This document shows, piece by piece, positions 31,174-44,558 of a stretch of DNA of 64,000 nucleotides; positions within the stretch are counted from its first letter, which is position 1; each line of letters opens with the position of its first letter. The DNA comes from Flammulina velutipes (Eukaryota; Basidiomycota; Agaricomycetes; Agaricales; Physalacriaceae), in contig CM022369.1 of NCBI GenBank assembly GCA_011800155.1, positions 372,001 through 436,000 of the forward strand, given 5' to 3'. Below the pieces are notes generated by a model. The model did not search any database and was not told where the DNA came from. It saw nothing but the letters and a program-made list of their open reading frames with translations. Position numbers and translations under genes: made by a program.

Positions 31174-32214
31174 ATGAAGCGAGTTTTACTCGGGCTTCGT
31201 TCCTTTGTTTTTAACACCTGCTGGCGTGCATGGCTGTTCATGCCATCCAGAATCAGAAGGCTCGCGTATATTCGAATGAAGAACCGCTACGAGAAGACTC
31301 CGTTTGTTGCCTCTCGTCTCCCCTTCGGTTTACGCTTCAAATGGACCTATTTCGATCCCTGCATCGAAGCAACCAATATGCGCTTCGTTCTCGACAACAC
31401 GACAATCCCTGTGCCCCGTGTGCTAGACGTTATCCCCCCAGACAAGGAAAATACTCTCGGAATCATTCTGATGGAATGGATTGACGGCGAGACATTGTCA
31501 TCCTGGATCGCTCAGCGCACGAAGTGGCCACAGGAATACCATCGCCATATTGCTCGGCTGACAAGTGGCGAACACATGTCGACCTCTGAGCTAGATTCTG
31601 TGCAAGCTATTCTTAAGAATGCTTACCCCGTTGTTGACCTCTCGGACGGGCAAGGTCTTATTGACGGCCTACACGACGCCGTCGCCCAATTGCGTGCAAT
31701 CTCTCCCCCTCCTTCTCCGATAATTTCAGGGCTAGGTGGACAGCCGGTCATTTGGTCTCGTTGCCTTGGTACACTCCAACTGCTACAGCCTGTCAACATC
31801 CCAGATTTCCACCGCATCTTGATAAATCAAGTAGGATACCAAATTCGAATCCCTCATATAATGCGCGCAGCGAAGCCTATACTGAATCGCGAATACCGCA
31901 TATGCTTCACGCATGCCGACCTGCATACTGATAATATCCTCGTAAAGAATGGTAGGCTAGCCGGGATCATAGATTGGGAATGCGCGGGCTGGTATCCAGA
32001 GTATTGGGAGTATACGATGGTGAAGTATCATAGCATCTTGCAGAAGCCGATGGAAGCATTCTGGGAACAGGTCAAACTTTTGAATGGACAGTACGAGAAC
32101 GAGTTGAACTTCGAGAAGATCCTTTGGCAAAGTAGCGGGGACAGAGCTCTACGTCCCGGGGTTATACCTGGTAATCCATTTGACCAAGTTATTGATGATG
32201 TGAATGATCAGTAG
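31174..32214 (+). CDS. APH-family kinase-like protein, copy 3
   Basis: A single 346-residue exon starting 'MKRVLLGLRSFVFNTCWRAW'. It shares all landmarks of copy 2: 'RFVLDNTTIPVPRVLDVIPP', 'GIILMEWIDGETLSSW', 'QPVIWSRCLG', catalytic 'CFTHADLHTDNILV' and 'IIDWECAGWYPEYWEYTM'. The catalytic Asp is kept. The Arg-rich 'PSRIRRLAYIRMKNRYEK' after a hydrophobic start might hold it to a membrane, which is inference. The substrate is unknown. Confidence 0.82.
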   Translation: MKRVLLGLRSFVFNTCWRAWLFMPSRIRRLAYIRMKNRYEKTPFVASRLPFGLRFKWTYFDPCIEATNMRFVLDNTTIPVPRVLDVIPPDKENTLGIILMEWIDGETLSSWIAQRTKWPQEYHRHIARLTSGEHMSTSELDSVQAILKNAYPVVDLSDGQGLIDGLHDAVAQLRAISPPPSPIISGLGGQPVIWSRCLGTLQLLQPVNIPDFHRILINQVGYQIRIPHIMRAAKPILNREYRICFTHADLHTDNILVKNGRLAGIIDWECAGWYPEYWEYTMVKYHSILQKPMEAFWEQVKLLNGQYENELNFEKILWQSSGDRALRPGVIPGNPFDQVIDDVNDQ

Positions 32215-32278
32215 TACCGATACGTAGTGTATGCTTATGTATCACGGGAGCATCACACTATCTCCTTCCTCGACCATC

Positions 32279-32625
32279 ATGTACTTATGTCTTCCGTTCA
32301 AAAGAGCTTCGCCAACCAAACTTACTCTATATCATGTCGGACACCATCGACAAAGAATGATGTTCTCGTGGCAACAGCACACAAAGCCGACGCCTGGTCT
32401 TGATTATGGAAAAGCAGCACCGAGAAGTAAGTCGCAATTCACATATGTAGATATCTGTATAGTACGTATAGCTGAACACAGGATATCTGTATAGTGTGTA
32501 TAGCTGAACACAGGATATATTTCTTGATAGTACTGGCCCATACATAGCGTGACTGTATATCAGTGCAACGAAGCAGAACGAAGCGATCACAAAGTGTGGC
32601 GTTCCTCAAAATGTGTCACAACAGC
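32279..32625 (+). pseudogene. Remnants of the small-protein family plus a 32-bp tandem repeat
   Basis: Around 32340-32400 one frame reads 'STKNDVLVATAHKADAW', like the first exon of the family. At 32590-32625 the DNA is nearly identical to part of copy D's second exon ('SVAFLKM' against 'SVAFFKI'). Between them lie two 32-bp tandem units (32450-32481, 32482-32513; GATATCTGTATAGT start). No intact gene. Confidence 0.5.
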
Positions 32626-32859
32626 CCAGGAGGACGATGCTTGTATTAATTTACGAAGCATATATCGTTAACCGCTTGAATAATAAACTGCGTCGCAGGT
32701 AGGTGTACATAGCACGAGCTATCAGTGCGACTCGCGAGTAACCTTGATTCCTACTTAGTCAGCAGTTTACACCTTTCTCACGTTCATTGTGCATGTCAGT
32801 AATGTAGGTGCATATCACACCATCTTTCGCAGTAATTTATCTTCAAATCAAGGATTAAA

Positions 32860-33392
32860 ATGGAGTACAACGATGTTTTCGCAGTCCTGACGAAGGCGTA
32901 CAGAGTCGGGGCGTACCACTGGATCATATATGTCGTTCAGGTTGGGAATTCAAGTTGCATTCTTCGAAATCAATAGCAATTGATCATCTATAGGACGAGA
33001 GCAAAGGCTGGAGGTTCAATGCTACAGATAACGGTGGCCGGATCCCTTGGACATACGAGCTGGTAGAGTGGCAGGGTCCCGCCGATTACGAAAGTGTGGC
33101 GTTCTTCAAAATCGGACACATAGATGATGGTCTCAGTTATGAACATCTCGCTGAATACGTTAAGGACATTCCCATGAGTGTTCCAGACGACCAAAAAGCG
33201 CGGGAGACGAGATTTACCTGTCGTGTTTGGTTCAAGGAGGCAATTCGGCAACTCCACGCAGCGGGCGTGTTCGTTAGGTGTGACGACGTAGACGCACTCG
33301 AAGCTGAGTTGGTGATGAAGGCGACGGCGACGGAATATAGGGAGGATGGGCAGGTTCTGTTCAGCTCAGCAGTTAATGCAGGAAGCTGGTGA
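32860..33392 (+). CDS. FTCRVWFKEAIR-family small protein, copy D
   Basis: ATG at 32860, exon 1 to 32940, intron 32941-32993, exon 2 to TGA at 33392; 159 residues. 'MEYNDVFAVLTKAYRVGAYH' opens, then 'WIIYVVQ', 'GWRFNATDNGGRIPW', 'SVAFFKIGHIDDGL', 'YVKDIPMSVPDDQ', 'FTCRVWFKEAIRQL', 'GVFVRCDDVDALEAEL'. The ATG sits directly on exon 1, so it lacks the start-splitting intron of copy C. The function is unknown. Confidence 0.75.
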
Positions 33393-33482
33393 GGTGCGTA
33401 TCCATCTTGGAGACGTCCATAGTTGAAGTAATGATACAATTGATGTTGTTACAATTTTGTTTTCTGTGGAAACATATGGAAC

Positions 33483-34297
33483 CTACGCTGGTACCAATGC
33501 CATCAAGCTGAAGTTGGGGTTCCCTCCCTGCTCACGCTCGATGAACTCCTTCACTAAACTCAGCCCTCCCGGACCAAACAAATCTTCTCCATCGTCGAGG
33601 ATAATACCTTTATCCACGGGACCGTTCTTGTTTCCGTCCATTTCGTAGAGGTGGCTGTCCTTCCCTTTGACGAATGCGACATAGTGATAGTCAACTTCGT
33701 CTTCTAGGGCGGGAGGCGCGGTAGATCCTTGATTGGCTGCCTTTTTGTGGGCGTCCTCGAGGGACGCGGAATTCTCTAGAGCGAGGGCGCGATTGTCCGG
33801 GTCTAAAGGAATACATTCTTGGATCACAGAGGCGAATGCTGAGCCCGACGCTGGAGGATATATTAGGATGACTTAGTAGAGGCAACGATACAGCGACTTA
33901 CGAATCTTGGAACGTGCGTCTCCGTTTGATATTGCATGCAAGATCGCGTAGAGACCACACGCGTTGTGTATCGTCTGTCTGTACCAGATGGTGCTTTCTC
34001 CGTCACCACTCCCGGTATATGGCATACCATCTGCCTTTGCTTTCCCTTCATAATTATCCCCTACGGGAAAGACGAGAACTAACGCGTAGACCGGTCGTTC
34101 GACCATGGCCATCAAGCTCTCTTCTTCGATCGAGTAGACATCCTGGAATTTGAGTTCTTTGACGCCGAGGTTGTGGATAAGGTCGGTGAAGACTTCTGGA
34201 TTGGATTCAAGTGGGACATATCGTTTCTGGCCTTGAAATATGACTCAATTGCATGCATTAGAGTAATACAACTATGAGGCGCACCTGTCTTTGACAT
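33483..34297 (-). CDS. Ubiquitin C-terminal hydrolase (peptidase C12), paralogue 1
   Basis: Starts 'MSKTG' with a first exon that splices in phase into 'QKRYVPLESNPEVF'. The UCH fold landmarks follow: 'IHNLGVKELKFQDVYSI', oxyanion Gln and catalytic Cys in 'WYRQTIHNACGLYAILHA', a second intron at about 33848-33898, then 'YHYVAFV' with the catalytic His and 'HLYEMDG' with the catalytic Asp. Length (~230 residues) fits Yuh1/UCHL3-type enzymes, which remove small adducts from the ubiquitin C-terminus in the cytosol. The full catalytic set is present. It is convergent with copy D of the small-protein family and divergent from the alpha-5 proteasome gene. Confidence 0.85.
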
Positions 34298-34412
34298 TGT
34301 CGAGAGTCAAGAAGTGCTATGACGCTCGTCTGGACGGTTTAGGCAAGACTTCCCACGGACGAACGCGCGTCAGAGCCTGCACACGCAAGCTTGCCTCTTG
34401 CCATCCTTGACT

Positions 34413-35433
34413 ATGTTTTTGACGCGTTCTGAATACGGTACGTCTTCCAAACGACAAGCACGACTCTGATTGACGCTAATTAGATCGTGGCGTGAACACC
34501 TTTTCTCCCGAGGGACGACTGTTCCAAGGTGAGTTGCAGCGTAGCATGTGATGTCCATCTACTTATCTATTTCACAGTCGAATATGCCATAGAAGCTATC
34601 AAGGTGAACACGACTGCTGAGCTATGAACCTCTATCTGACCGTCGCCAGCTCGGCTCAACTACCATTGGCGTACGCACTCCAGAAGGTGTCATCCTCGGC
34701 GTCGAACAGCGTGTCCAGTCACCCCTCCTCGAATCCTCGTCCATCGAAAAGATCATGGAAATCGATACCCATCTCGGATGCGCCATGTCCGGACTCACCG
34801 CCGATGCTCGTACCATGATTGACCACGCACGAGTAACCGCCCAGAACCACGCATTCACATACGACGAAAGGATCAAAGTCGAAAGCGTAACACAGGCAGT
34901 ATGTGATCTGGCTCTGAGGTTCGGCGAGAGTGTACACGATGAAGAGGCTATGATGAGTCGACCGTTTGGTGTTGCCTTGTTAATCGCTGGATTTGACGAG
35001 CTGGGTCCCCAACTGTGAGTATCTACTTTTTCATCCAGTATTACACGATTGACGAATGTATGTGTAGATATCACACTGATCCATCTGGAACATCTGTCAA
35101 ATACCAGGCCAAGGCCATTGGATCTGGCTCGGAAGCTGCACAGGCAGAACTGCAGGACAAGTGGCATTCGGTGCGTCTTCTTGTCTTCCCGCCCATTCGC
35201 TTCTCATACCACTTGCAGCAAATGACCGTGGCAGAAGCACAGACACTGACACTACGGGTGTTGAAGCAGGTCATGGAGGAGAAGTTGGATCACCACAACG
35301 TGCAGTTAGCTCTGGTGAGTGTTATTCCTGCTTTTACCCCGTTATTCTCAGTCCGTTTGCGCAGGTTACACCAACCACGGGCTTCAAAATATTAAATGAA
35401 GTCGAGTTAAAGGCAGCCATCGAGACCATGTAA
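34413..35433 (+). CDS. PUP2: 20S proteasome subunit alpha-5
   Basis: Seven exons (34413-34437, 34484-34528, 34578-34603, 34650-35014, 35068-35170, 35219-35314, 35365-35433) give 242 residues, the usual length. The N-terminal alpha signature '[20 protein letters not shown]' spans the first introns. '[20 protein letters not shown]' and '[20 protein letters not shown]' follow. '[20 protein letters not shown]' and '[14 protein letters not shown]' are typical of alpha-5. Alpha subunits form the outer gated rings of the 20S core and carry no catalytic Thr. It lies between two ubiquitin hydrolase genes. Confidence 0.95.
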
Positions 35434-35485
35434 CCAATCTTTTGCTGCAATTGCATTGTACATTTTATTTCACCCGTCGCCGAGT

Positions 35486-36143
35486 CTACTTCAAGCTAGA
35501 TGCAATCGTCAGTGTGGGTCCACCGATGGTTGTGATTTGGGCAGACCTGGCAATGCACTCTATCTCGACAAGGACGTCTTTGGGGAGCCTGCTAACCTCA
35601 ACGCACGACCGCGCAGGTTTGTGGTCACCGAACGTAGCCTCGTATAAGGCATTGATAGCGACGAAGTCGTTCATATCTTTGATAAAGACCTGTATGATAA
35701 CATCAGAACGTTCCAGGAGGATTCATATGTCTGTACGGACAGTACACTTGATGACTTTCCCCAGCTCAGATCCACCAGCCTGGACGACCTCAGTCAGGTT
35801 TTTCAGAACCTGTTTAGTTTGTTCCTGAACTCCTCCTTCGACAATTTGCATGGTAGCTGGGTCAAGAGGGATGCATCCTGAGAGAAAGAGAAGGTCTCCA
35901 GCCTTGACAGCCTGCGAGTAAGGTCCAATAGCCAGAGGTGCGGCTGATGATCAAGTCGAGTCACTGTTAGATTGAAGATGTTGTAATCATAGAAGACGCA
36001 CTGGCAGTGGATACAGGCGTAAGTGACGCGTGGGTGGAGATTGACATGATGCTTGGAAGTGTATGGCGTCGAAAAGAGGTCGATATTGGACGGAATGTGC
36101 GAGGAAATGAACGGAATGTCGCTGCGGCCAAAATGGACGCCAT
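35486..36143 (-). CDS. RidA/YjgF/UK114 family protein, probably mitochondrial
   Basis: Exon 1 (36143-36002) encodes '[20 protein letters not shown]', an Arg/Ser/Phe-rich start that looks like a mitochondrial presequence. A second Met ('MSISTHASL') could start a cytosolic form. The domain follows: '[12 protein letters not shown]', '[12 protein letters not shown]', '[20 protein letters not shown]', '[18 protein letters not shown]', '[20 protein letters not shown]' (substrate-binding Arg) and 'VLVEIECIA'. RidA proteins hydrolyse reactive enamine/imine intermediates of amino-acid metabolism; yeast Mmf1 acts in mitochondria. It is divergent from UCH paralogue 2, with 63 bp between starts. Confidence 0.88.
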
Positions 36144-36206
36144 CGTTGGATCGCGAGGGTGTTTGTATCTGTTTGATTCCAAGTATTCGCCGAAAAGCCG
36201 ACGATC

Positions 36207-37082
36207 ATGACGCGTCGCGTCTCCTCAGTCCGAAACCACCATGCAGACAGGTGTGTACGCTTCGACGTGTGCAGTGTATGAACCAATCATCGGCTGTGTT
36301 AGAAAATACAAGGCCTACGAAAACTTTTATCCCTCTCGAATGTAATCCAGAAGTCTTCACAGAGCTTATCCAGAATCTTGGTGTACCAGGATTGAAATTC
36401 CAGGACGTCCTCTCTGTGACAGAGCCAGATCTCATCGCTATGGTTGAACGTCCGGTGTACTCGCTTGTTTTCATATACCCCGGAGACAGTAAGGCTGAAC
36501 TCCAGAGAAAATATCTTGCTCAAGGGGGAGATGTGAAGTACAATGCGTGTGGAGACGAAGAACAGGCAATGTGGTACCGACAGACTATACGCGATGCATG
36601 CGGGCTGCACGCGATTTTGCACGCGCTTTCGAATGGCCCCGCTAGGGAAATCATCCGTAGGCTCTCCGCTTACCTATTATCTACTTATCACTCAGGTTAT
36701 TGTCTACACAGCGAGCTCCTCCCCCTTCGCCGCTTTCCTCGAGGATTGCGCTCCTTTACGGGTAGAGGACCGTGCTGTCGCTCTGGAATCTTCGCTTCTC
36801 CTTGAATCAGCGCACTCGACAGCCGCTCTCAAGGGTGATACTCAAGCCCCCAATCTCGGCGACGCTTCTCCCCCACATCACTTCGTGGCTTTCGTACGTG
36901 GCAAAGACAATCACCTTTACGAGATGAATGGAGCTCTGAATGGTCCTCTGGACCTTGGGGTAGAGCTGAAGGAAGGTGATGACCTGTTTGTGGATGAAGT
37001 GTTAGCTGTGGTCAAAAGGTTTATTGACCTGGCAGAAGGAAAAAACCCGTATTTTCATTTGATGGCACTGGTTCCAGCTTGA
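36207..37082 (+). CDS. Ubiquitin C-terminal hydrolase (peptidase C12), paralogue 2 with Asp-to-Asn change
   Basis: Exons 36207-36250, 36313-36656 and 36712-37082 join in phase (252 residues); the start is less certain than the rest. The layout and second intron position match paralogue 1. 'WYRQTIRDACGLHAILHA' has the Gln and catalytic Cys and 'HHFVAFV' the His, but the third residue of the triad is changed: 'HLYEMNG' where paralogue 1 and the family have 'LYE.DG'. The triad would therefore be Cys-His-Asn, which may lower activity. The tail 'YFHLMALVPA' is shared with paralogue 1. Confidence 0.82.
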
Positions 37083-37562
37083 CTAAATTTCCATGTACGT
37101 TTTCTTGCTAGCTTGGGGTGTAGTTTGTTGAATTACGATTATATTCCACGCAAAGGCTTCAGCCTGAAATTCTGTACTCCTATGCTTCGTATCTCGAGAG
37201 AGGACACAGAAACGCCACTGCTTTATGACATAACGTCGGGAATGAGTGGGTCGGATGAGTGGTGCTCTGCGGTCATCCAAAAATAGAAGTTCCTTCTTTC
37301 TTCTGTTCCTCATGATTGCATCAATGGGCAGTTGGGCGAACACAGTCCTCTGTTGGGAATGTGTACAAAAAGATTGCCAGACTTGATATGTTACCGCATC
37401 TTCTGTCTCCTCGACTGATACGTCTTTCTGCTAACGCTTTTGCATGTGGCCCATGTCGCTTCTCTGATGCATGATGCTCCCATATAAAGTCCTAGCCTCG
37501 CCGCTACTTTCTAATCATCTTCCACGTCTACTGTTTACTTGTATTCAAGCCTACTGCTCAAC
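37083..37562 (+). other. Intergenic, promoter of the GMC oxidoreductase
   Basis: No gene is seen. A TATAAA at 37483-37488 lies 75-80 bp before the GMC start codon at 37563, with CT-rich sequence between, so this is a good core promoter candidate. Confidence 0.5.
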
Positions 37563-40002
<2,440 letters not shown>

Positions 40003-40519
40003 ATCTAAAGCAATCATCTGTAACAATAACCTGGAAGTCATTCAGTTCGGAATACATTGACGGTTCTTTTATATTGGGTTCTCGGGGTTTCCAGTACGCT
40101 GTACGGTTTATTACCATTTTTTTTCGCAACCACTAGCAGCTTCTCCGAACCCGCTCTCCGTCCAATGAAAGTCATGTTGTCGGTCACTGGAGCTCAAACA
40201 TCGACCGGCAGATAGACTATCATCCTTCCAAATATGCGGAGAAATACTTTATTGTTCCTTCCCAAATGCCTCTGGGATGGACAATAACTTGCCAGACAAT
40301 AAACAACCTCTGAAATGTTAAATCGAACGCGTGACATCATAGTCACGCCTCTTGCTCTTCACCACCACCGTCTGCCTCCTTCTGCCCAGCGGCACCGCTT
40401 CGCGCTCTTTTGAGAGTGCGTTATAGTCTTACTTGCTAAAGGTATCAAACTCATCGTCTTTGTGTAGCAATAGAAGGATAGAATCATACAGATCATCAAC
40501 GGCTCCGACGGTGGCAGAC

Positions 40520-42046
40520 ATGGCACCTTCTTGCGCTTGCTGTGGTGCCCAATCCAACATCCCACTCAACCTGACGCCCAGAAATGCACGAACTGCCGAT
40601 TTGCTCAACTCTAACGCATGCCCACTCCATGTCGAGGAACTGTCGTTCCGCGCCGAGATCCCTGCACGCAAAAAACGCATTGTTCGACTGGATCGTGCTA
40701 TTGCCGATGCTCGACGTGCAGTGCAGGATTTAATACAACAACGCCAGCAGGAGGTCCGCGATTTGAACGACATCGAGACCGTGATGCATCCCATCCGACG
40801 TTTGCCAGCAGATGTGCTTCGCGAAATCTTTTTGATATGTCTCGACGACCAAGATCCGCGTGCAGACTCGATTGACACGAACGGAATGCCTTGGGTGCTG
40901 GTTCAAGTTTGCAGCCAGTGGCGGACGACGGGAGTGTCCTTCGCGCGCTTGTGGTCCCGTGTCCACGTTAGCTTTGATACGCTGGCACTTCATCCGCACC
41001 CAGAACGTCTTGTACACGTCCTGTGGCTTCAGCTTTCGCGCTCAAAGCAATACCGCCTTGACTTGGAATTGTCAAGTTATACCCATGTATCCGACATGCA
41101 TCCTATCCTTCCCCAGCTCTGGAGCTCCTCAAATCGCTGGCGCACGCTGACTATCGATGTTACGGATGCATCTGTGCGCAACATCCTTGCACCCACTTAT
41201 GGGAAGCTTCACGCCCTTGAGCTTGTCTCGATCAAAACCTCCGACCTCCACCACGACGCACACCCAGATTTCGATGTTCTGAGCGACATCTCAACCACTC
41301 CCCTCCTTCGTTCACTGCATGTCAATCAAACCCCCTTGTCCTTAGTCATTCCTTGGGAACGATTAGAGGAGTATGTGTGCTACCAACCTCATTTCGGGAC
41401 TCCGCGATCGTGGTTTGAAGACCCAGTCAACATACTTGACAAGAATTTGGCGGTGTTGAGTAAGCTCACCAACGTCCAGACGTTCAAGACTCGCTTTAGC
41501 GCCTTCTCTCCTCCTTCACCTATGGAACAGCCACTCAATCACCATTGTCTTACCTCCTTGTGGCTCGAGTCGCCTGTACTCCCCGCGGAGATTGGTGTAT
41601 CCGAATTTCTCAAGGTGCTGGTCCTTCCATCTCTCCAGACTCTAGGGTGGCTGCGGTGGTCAGACGTCGCCGCTGCGCAAGCGCTTGTGGAACGGAGCAA
41701 GTGCACCCTCCTGACTCTCGGAATCAAACCAGATACCCATTCACCAAGCCTTCGGGATCTGATGCGGGACTCTCCTTCGGTGGAGACGTTAGTACTGAAG
41801 GACCAGGTAGATCCTGCGTTCTTCGCCATCCTTGGTGGAGTTCTCCCGGAGCTTATCAATTTGGATATGTCAGAGGTAATTCCAGCGTATGCACCGGAAG
41901 ACAAAGTTTGGCGAATAGTCACGACGAGGAAGAGGAAGCTGAAGGATGTCCGGTTACCACCCGGATACGAGTCTGCAGTGCCAGTTGAGGAGCAGTTTGC
42001 GTCATTCATTCAGGATGGACTCAATATTGGAATCTATTACGCGTAG
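40520..42046 (+). CDS. F-box protein of the mushroom type
   Basis: A single exon of 508 residues. Cys and His residues at the N-terminus ('CACCGAQSN', 'CPLH') are followed by a coiled coil ('LDRAIADARRAVQDLIQQRQ') and an F-box ('PIRRLPADVLREIFLICLDD ... PWVLVQVCSQWR ... FARLWS'). A leucine-rich C-terminal half ('TPLLRSLHVNQTPLSL', 'LKVLVLPSLQTLGWL') follows. This layout is that of the large Agaricomycete F-box family, in which the F-box docks on Skp1 of SCF ubiquitin ligases and the rest recruits targets. The target is unknown. ATG 40520 is the first Met in the frame. Confidence 0.85.
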   Translation: MAPSCACCGAQSNIPLNLTPRNARTADLLNSNACPLHVEELSFRAEIPARKKRIVRLDRAIADARRAVQDLIQQRQQEVRDLNDIETVMHPIRRLPADVLREIFLICLDDQDPRADSIDTNGMPWVLVQVCSQWRTTGVSFARLWSRVHVSFDTLALHPHPERLVHVLWLQLSRSKQYRLDLELSSYTHVSDMHPILPQLWSSSNRWRTLTIDVTDASVRNILAPTYGKLHALELVSIKTSDLHHDAHPDFDVLSDISTTPLLRSLHVNQTPLSLVIPWERLEEYVCYQPHFGTPRSWFEDPVNILDKNLAVLSKLTNVQTFKTRFSAFSPPSPMEQPLNHHCLTSLWLESPVLPAEIGVSEFLKVLVLPSLQTLGWLRWSDVAAAQALVERSKCTLLTLGIKPDTHSPSLRDLMRDSPSVETLVLKDQVDPAFFAILGGVLPELINLDMSEVIPAYAPEDKVWRIVTTRKRKLKDVRLPPGYESAVPVEEQFASFIQDGLNIGIYYA

Positions 42047-44558
42047 GTATTTGGTACCGATGCTATGGTACGTGCTTGCTCTTCATTTGTTACGTTCCTG
42101 CTCACGGAACTTGCAGATAACTTGTATCATTTTTTGGGGAAATGTATTAATTCTTGCTATCTTGTCAATTACTAGACTTCTGGTCTTCGTATAAGCGCCT
42201 TCTGAGTGCTGATCGTGAGGGTGGCCCATTTACCATGAGGCTGACATGGAGCTCGGGGTGCCGCAAAGTCTTTCGTACTATGACTCTTCGCAGGTAGGCC
42301 CCCCTCATGTGGCTCTGACCTCAGCTTTATCACGCTTTACCACGATGCCAGTCACATCTGGTCAGCCTCCGCAAATACTGGCTTCCGACTGGCTTCCTTG
42401 CAGGTGGCGCCAAAATGGATGAATATTGCTCAGCTGGACGCCTGCATCGGACACAGTATGCATTCCAAACTCAGCACATCGGCCTCAATAAACGTGTGTG
42501 TATCCGACGCTCTTTCCTCTGACTTTGCAAGCCGAATGCATTATCATGCTCCCTGCGCCGAATTTGTTTCAACATTCAGTAGGCTCGTTCATCGTTCATC
42601 GTTCAAGGTAACGGTTCAGCCAGCTATGCGATCGGCCAAACTCGTGGTGACACGTCAAATTGGGATGCGTGTATGGCAGCAATCATTCCATTGTTTTACA
42701 AAGCCTGGCCTGTTTGTTCTCGTATGTTAGTTCCTGTGGCAGGCTTCCTGTTTCAAGTTTCTCATCGATAGATTCGCAGGTTTTCCTTGAGCTGATAACG
42801 TTCTTCATCGGTCCGGACATAGCTCCGCCAAGAGCTGGGACGATTCATGGACGTGGTAGCTTCTGACTGTCCTTTGTCTCAATGGTTCCTTCCATTCCTT
42901 CACCCTTCGACTTGATCCCGTTGAATTCTCCCGGCCGAACCTGTAGATTAACGCCTTTTCGCACAGGGAGCAAGAACTGAATGCGTCTTTGCTTAGATTT
43001 TCATTTGTCCTAGTGTCGGAATCAGCTGCACGTTGCATTGTCTTCCAAATGAAGAAACCTCAAAGGGTTAATGTTTTGCCTTGTGTGAGTGGTTGGCTAT
43101 GTTGGTGTACTCGCGACCGCGTTGGTCATTCCATCTGATTTTGTTCCCCTTCGCGATCGCAAACAATGGGACATTATGCTGCGACAATCGATAATGTTTG
43201 TGCTGGTCGCTTACCGTGGGGTAGGGATGACGCCACTGCACAATGCGGAGCACCGATGCATGACTGAATAGTATTCAATACTCTCTCAGTGTCTAATGTA
43301 AGAACACCCGGGCACAGTGGATGTGACGAAGGGAATTGATTCGTGCGCTCATAGCAGTCAATTAAGCTTCAGATAGAGTATCCGCAATGATAACTTACGC
43401 ATGTATATCACTGTAGGTCCGGGGGTTTTACGCCTACGACTTCGCCCAAACACGCCGAAACGCACTTTGGCACGCCCCTCATGCTTTCCCTCGGATGCAA
43501 TGGAGATAATTCGAAGCCACTGTAAACGTTCGTTTACCATTCGGAGCGTTGTATCCCGATGGGGGATTATTTGGCGTTGTACACCAGAAAAGGAGGTGGG
43601 GTTACTTTACCTGGTATCGGCGTCTCGCCTGCGGGTGTTTTATGGGTAACTTTCGGGTGGATCTGTAACAGAATGTGTCCCCCTACGGATCCGCAAGTAA
43701 AGGCCAATGAGGATGATGCAATCGGCTCCTGTATTTTCGGTATATAAGGGCCAGTAGTCGAATTTTAAAGGACAATCCCCTCTCACCCTCTCCATTCCTA
43801 GTCGTCGAGTAATCGTGCCTCCTCCGAGCCTATTAGCTATGCTCGGGAATTTATTTTGTGGTCGCGCCTTTTGGCGCGCTACAGAGAAGTACCCGATTCA
43901 TAGCCAAAATAGGCTCTGGAGGTGCCACTGTTTTATTCGACCTCAGGCTTGGTAGAATTTACGCGTGTCTAGCAATTCTCTTTCGCTTCTCCCACTCTCT
44001 CTTCCTGCTGTACAACAATTTGTCAAAATGTGTTGTGCGCCACATTCATCGATAGTGTTGTTTTGAGGGAGTTTATCTATTGGGGTAACACGGGAGCTGT
44101 ATTCACAATGTATATATGTATCGTCTCCTTTATCTTGCTTTACGGCTGATTTCGTCTCTATGATATTCACTTGTGGCGTAGTTTGACCCATCGATTGCCA
44201 ATCAAGCCTCGGAAGACTACCGACGTCTATGTAAATAGTAGATAATATGCATCAACCCGAACAGCTGCAACGTAACGAGTTACATGTATATTACCGCGAT
44301 ACGCAGCGGTCTTTGAACTGATAAAAAGTCCGGATATGCGAGAACAGGATATAAGCCTAGATGGGGTAAAGATGGTTTTCACTCAGTTCCCCTAAGTTGC
44401 CGCTATCTGGTTGGTTGATTGGGTTACATGCAGAAGCATCGAGAGCATTCAAGACGAAGGCAGTCTCGTGGAGAACAAAAAAGTTTCCAGAATGTTCAGT
44501 GATTCATGATTATACCCGACGTTCGTTGGAACCGTCCTGCCACGATATAATACATCAT
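42047..44558. other. 2.5-kb gene-poor region
   Basis: I see no coding frame with protein-like composition on either strand, no LTR pair and no RNA gene. Short items only: a TATATAAGG at 43739-43747 followed by CT-rich DNA, and a small hairpin GCGCCTTTTGGCGC at 43864-43877. It could hold a non-coding transcript or decayed transposon DNA. Confidence 0.5.

Noticed and set aside
36288..36340. Alternative UCH paralogue 2 start beginning 'MNQSSAVLEN'
   Set aside because: It reads through a stretch that behaves as an intron; the spliced start at 36207 places the intron as in paralogue 1.
43864..43877. Perfect GCGCC-TTTT-GGCGC hairpin
   Set aside because: A 5-bp stem without flanking structure; too small to claim an RNA element or terminator.
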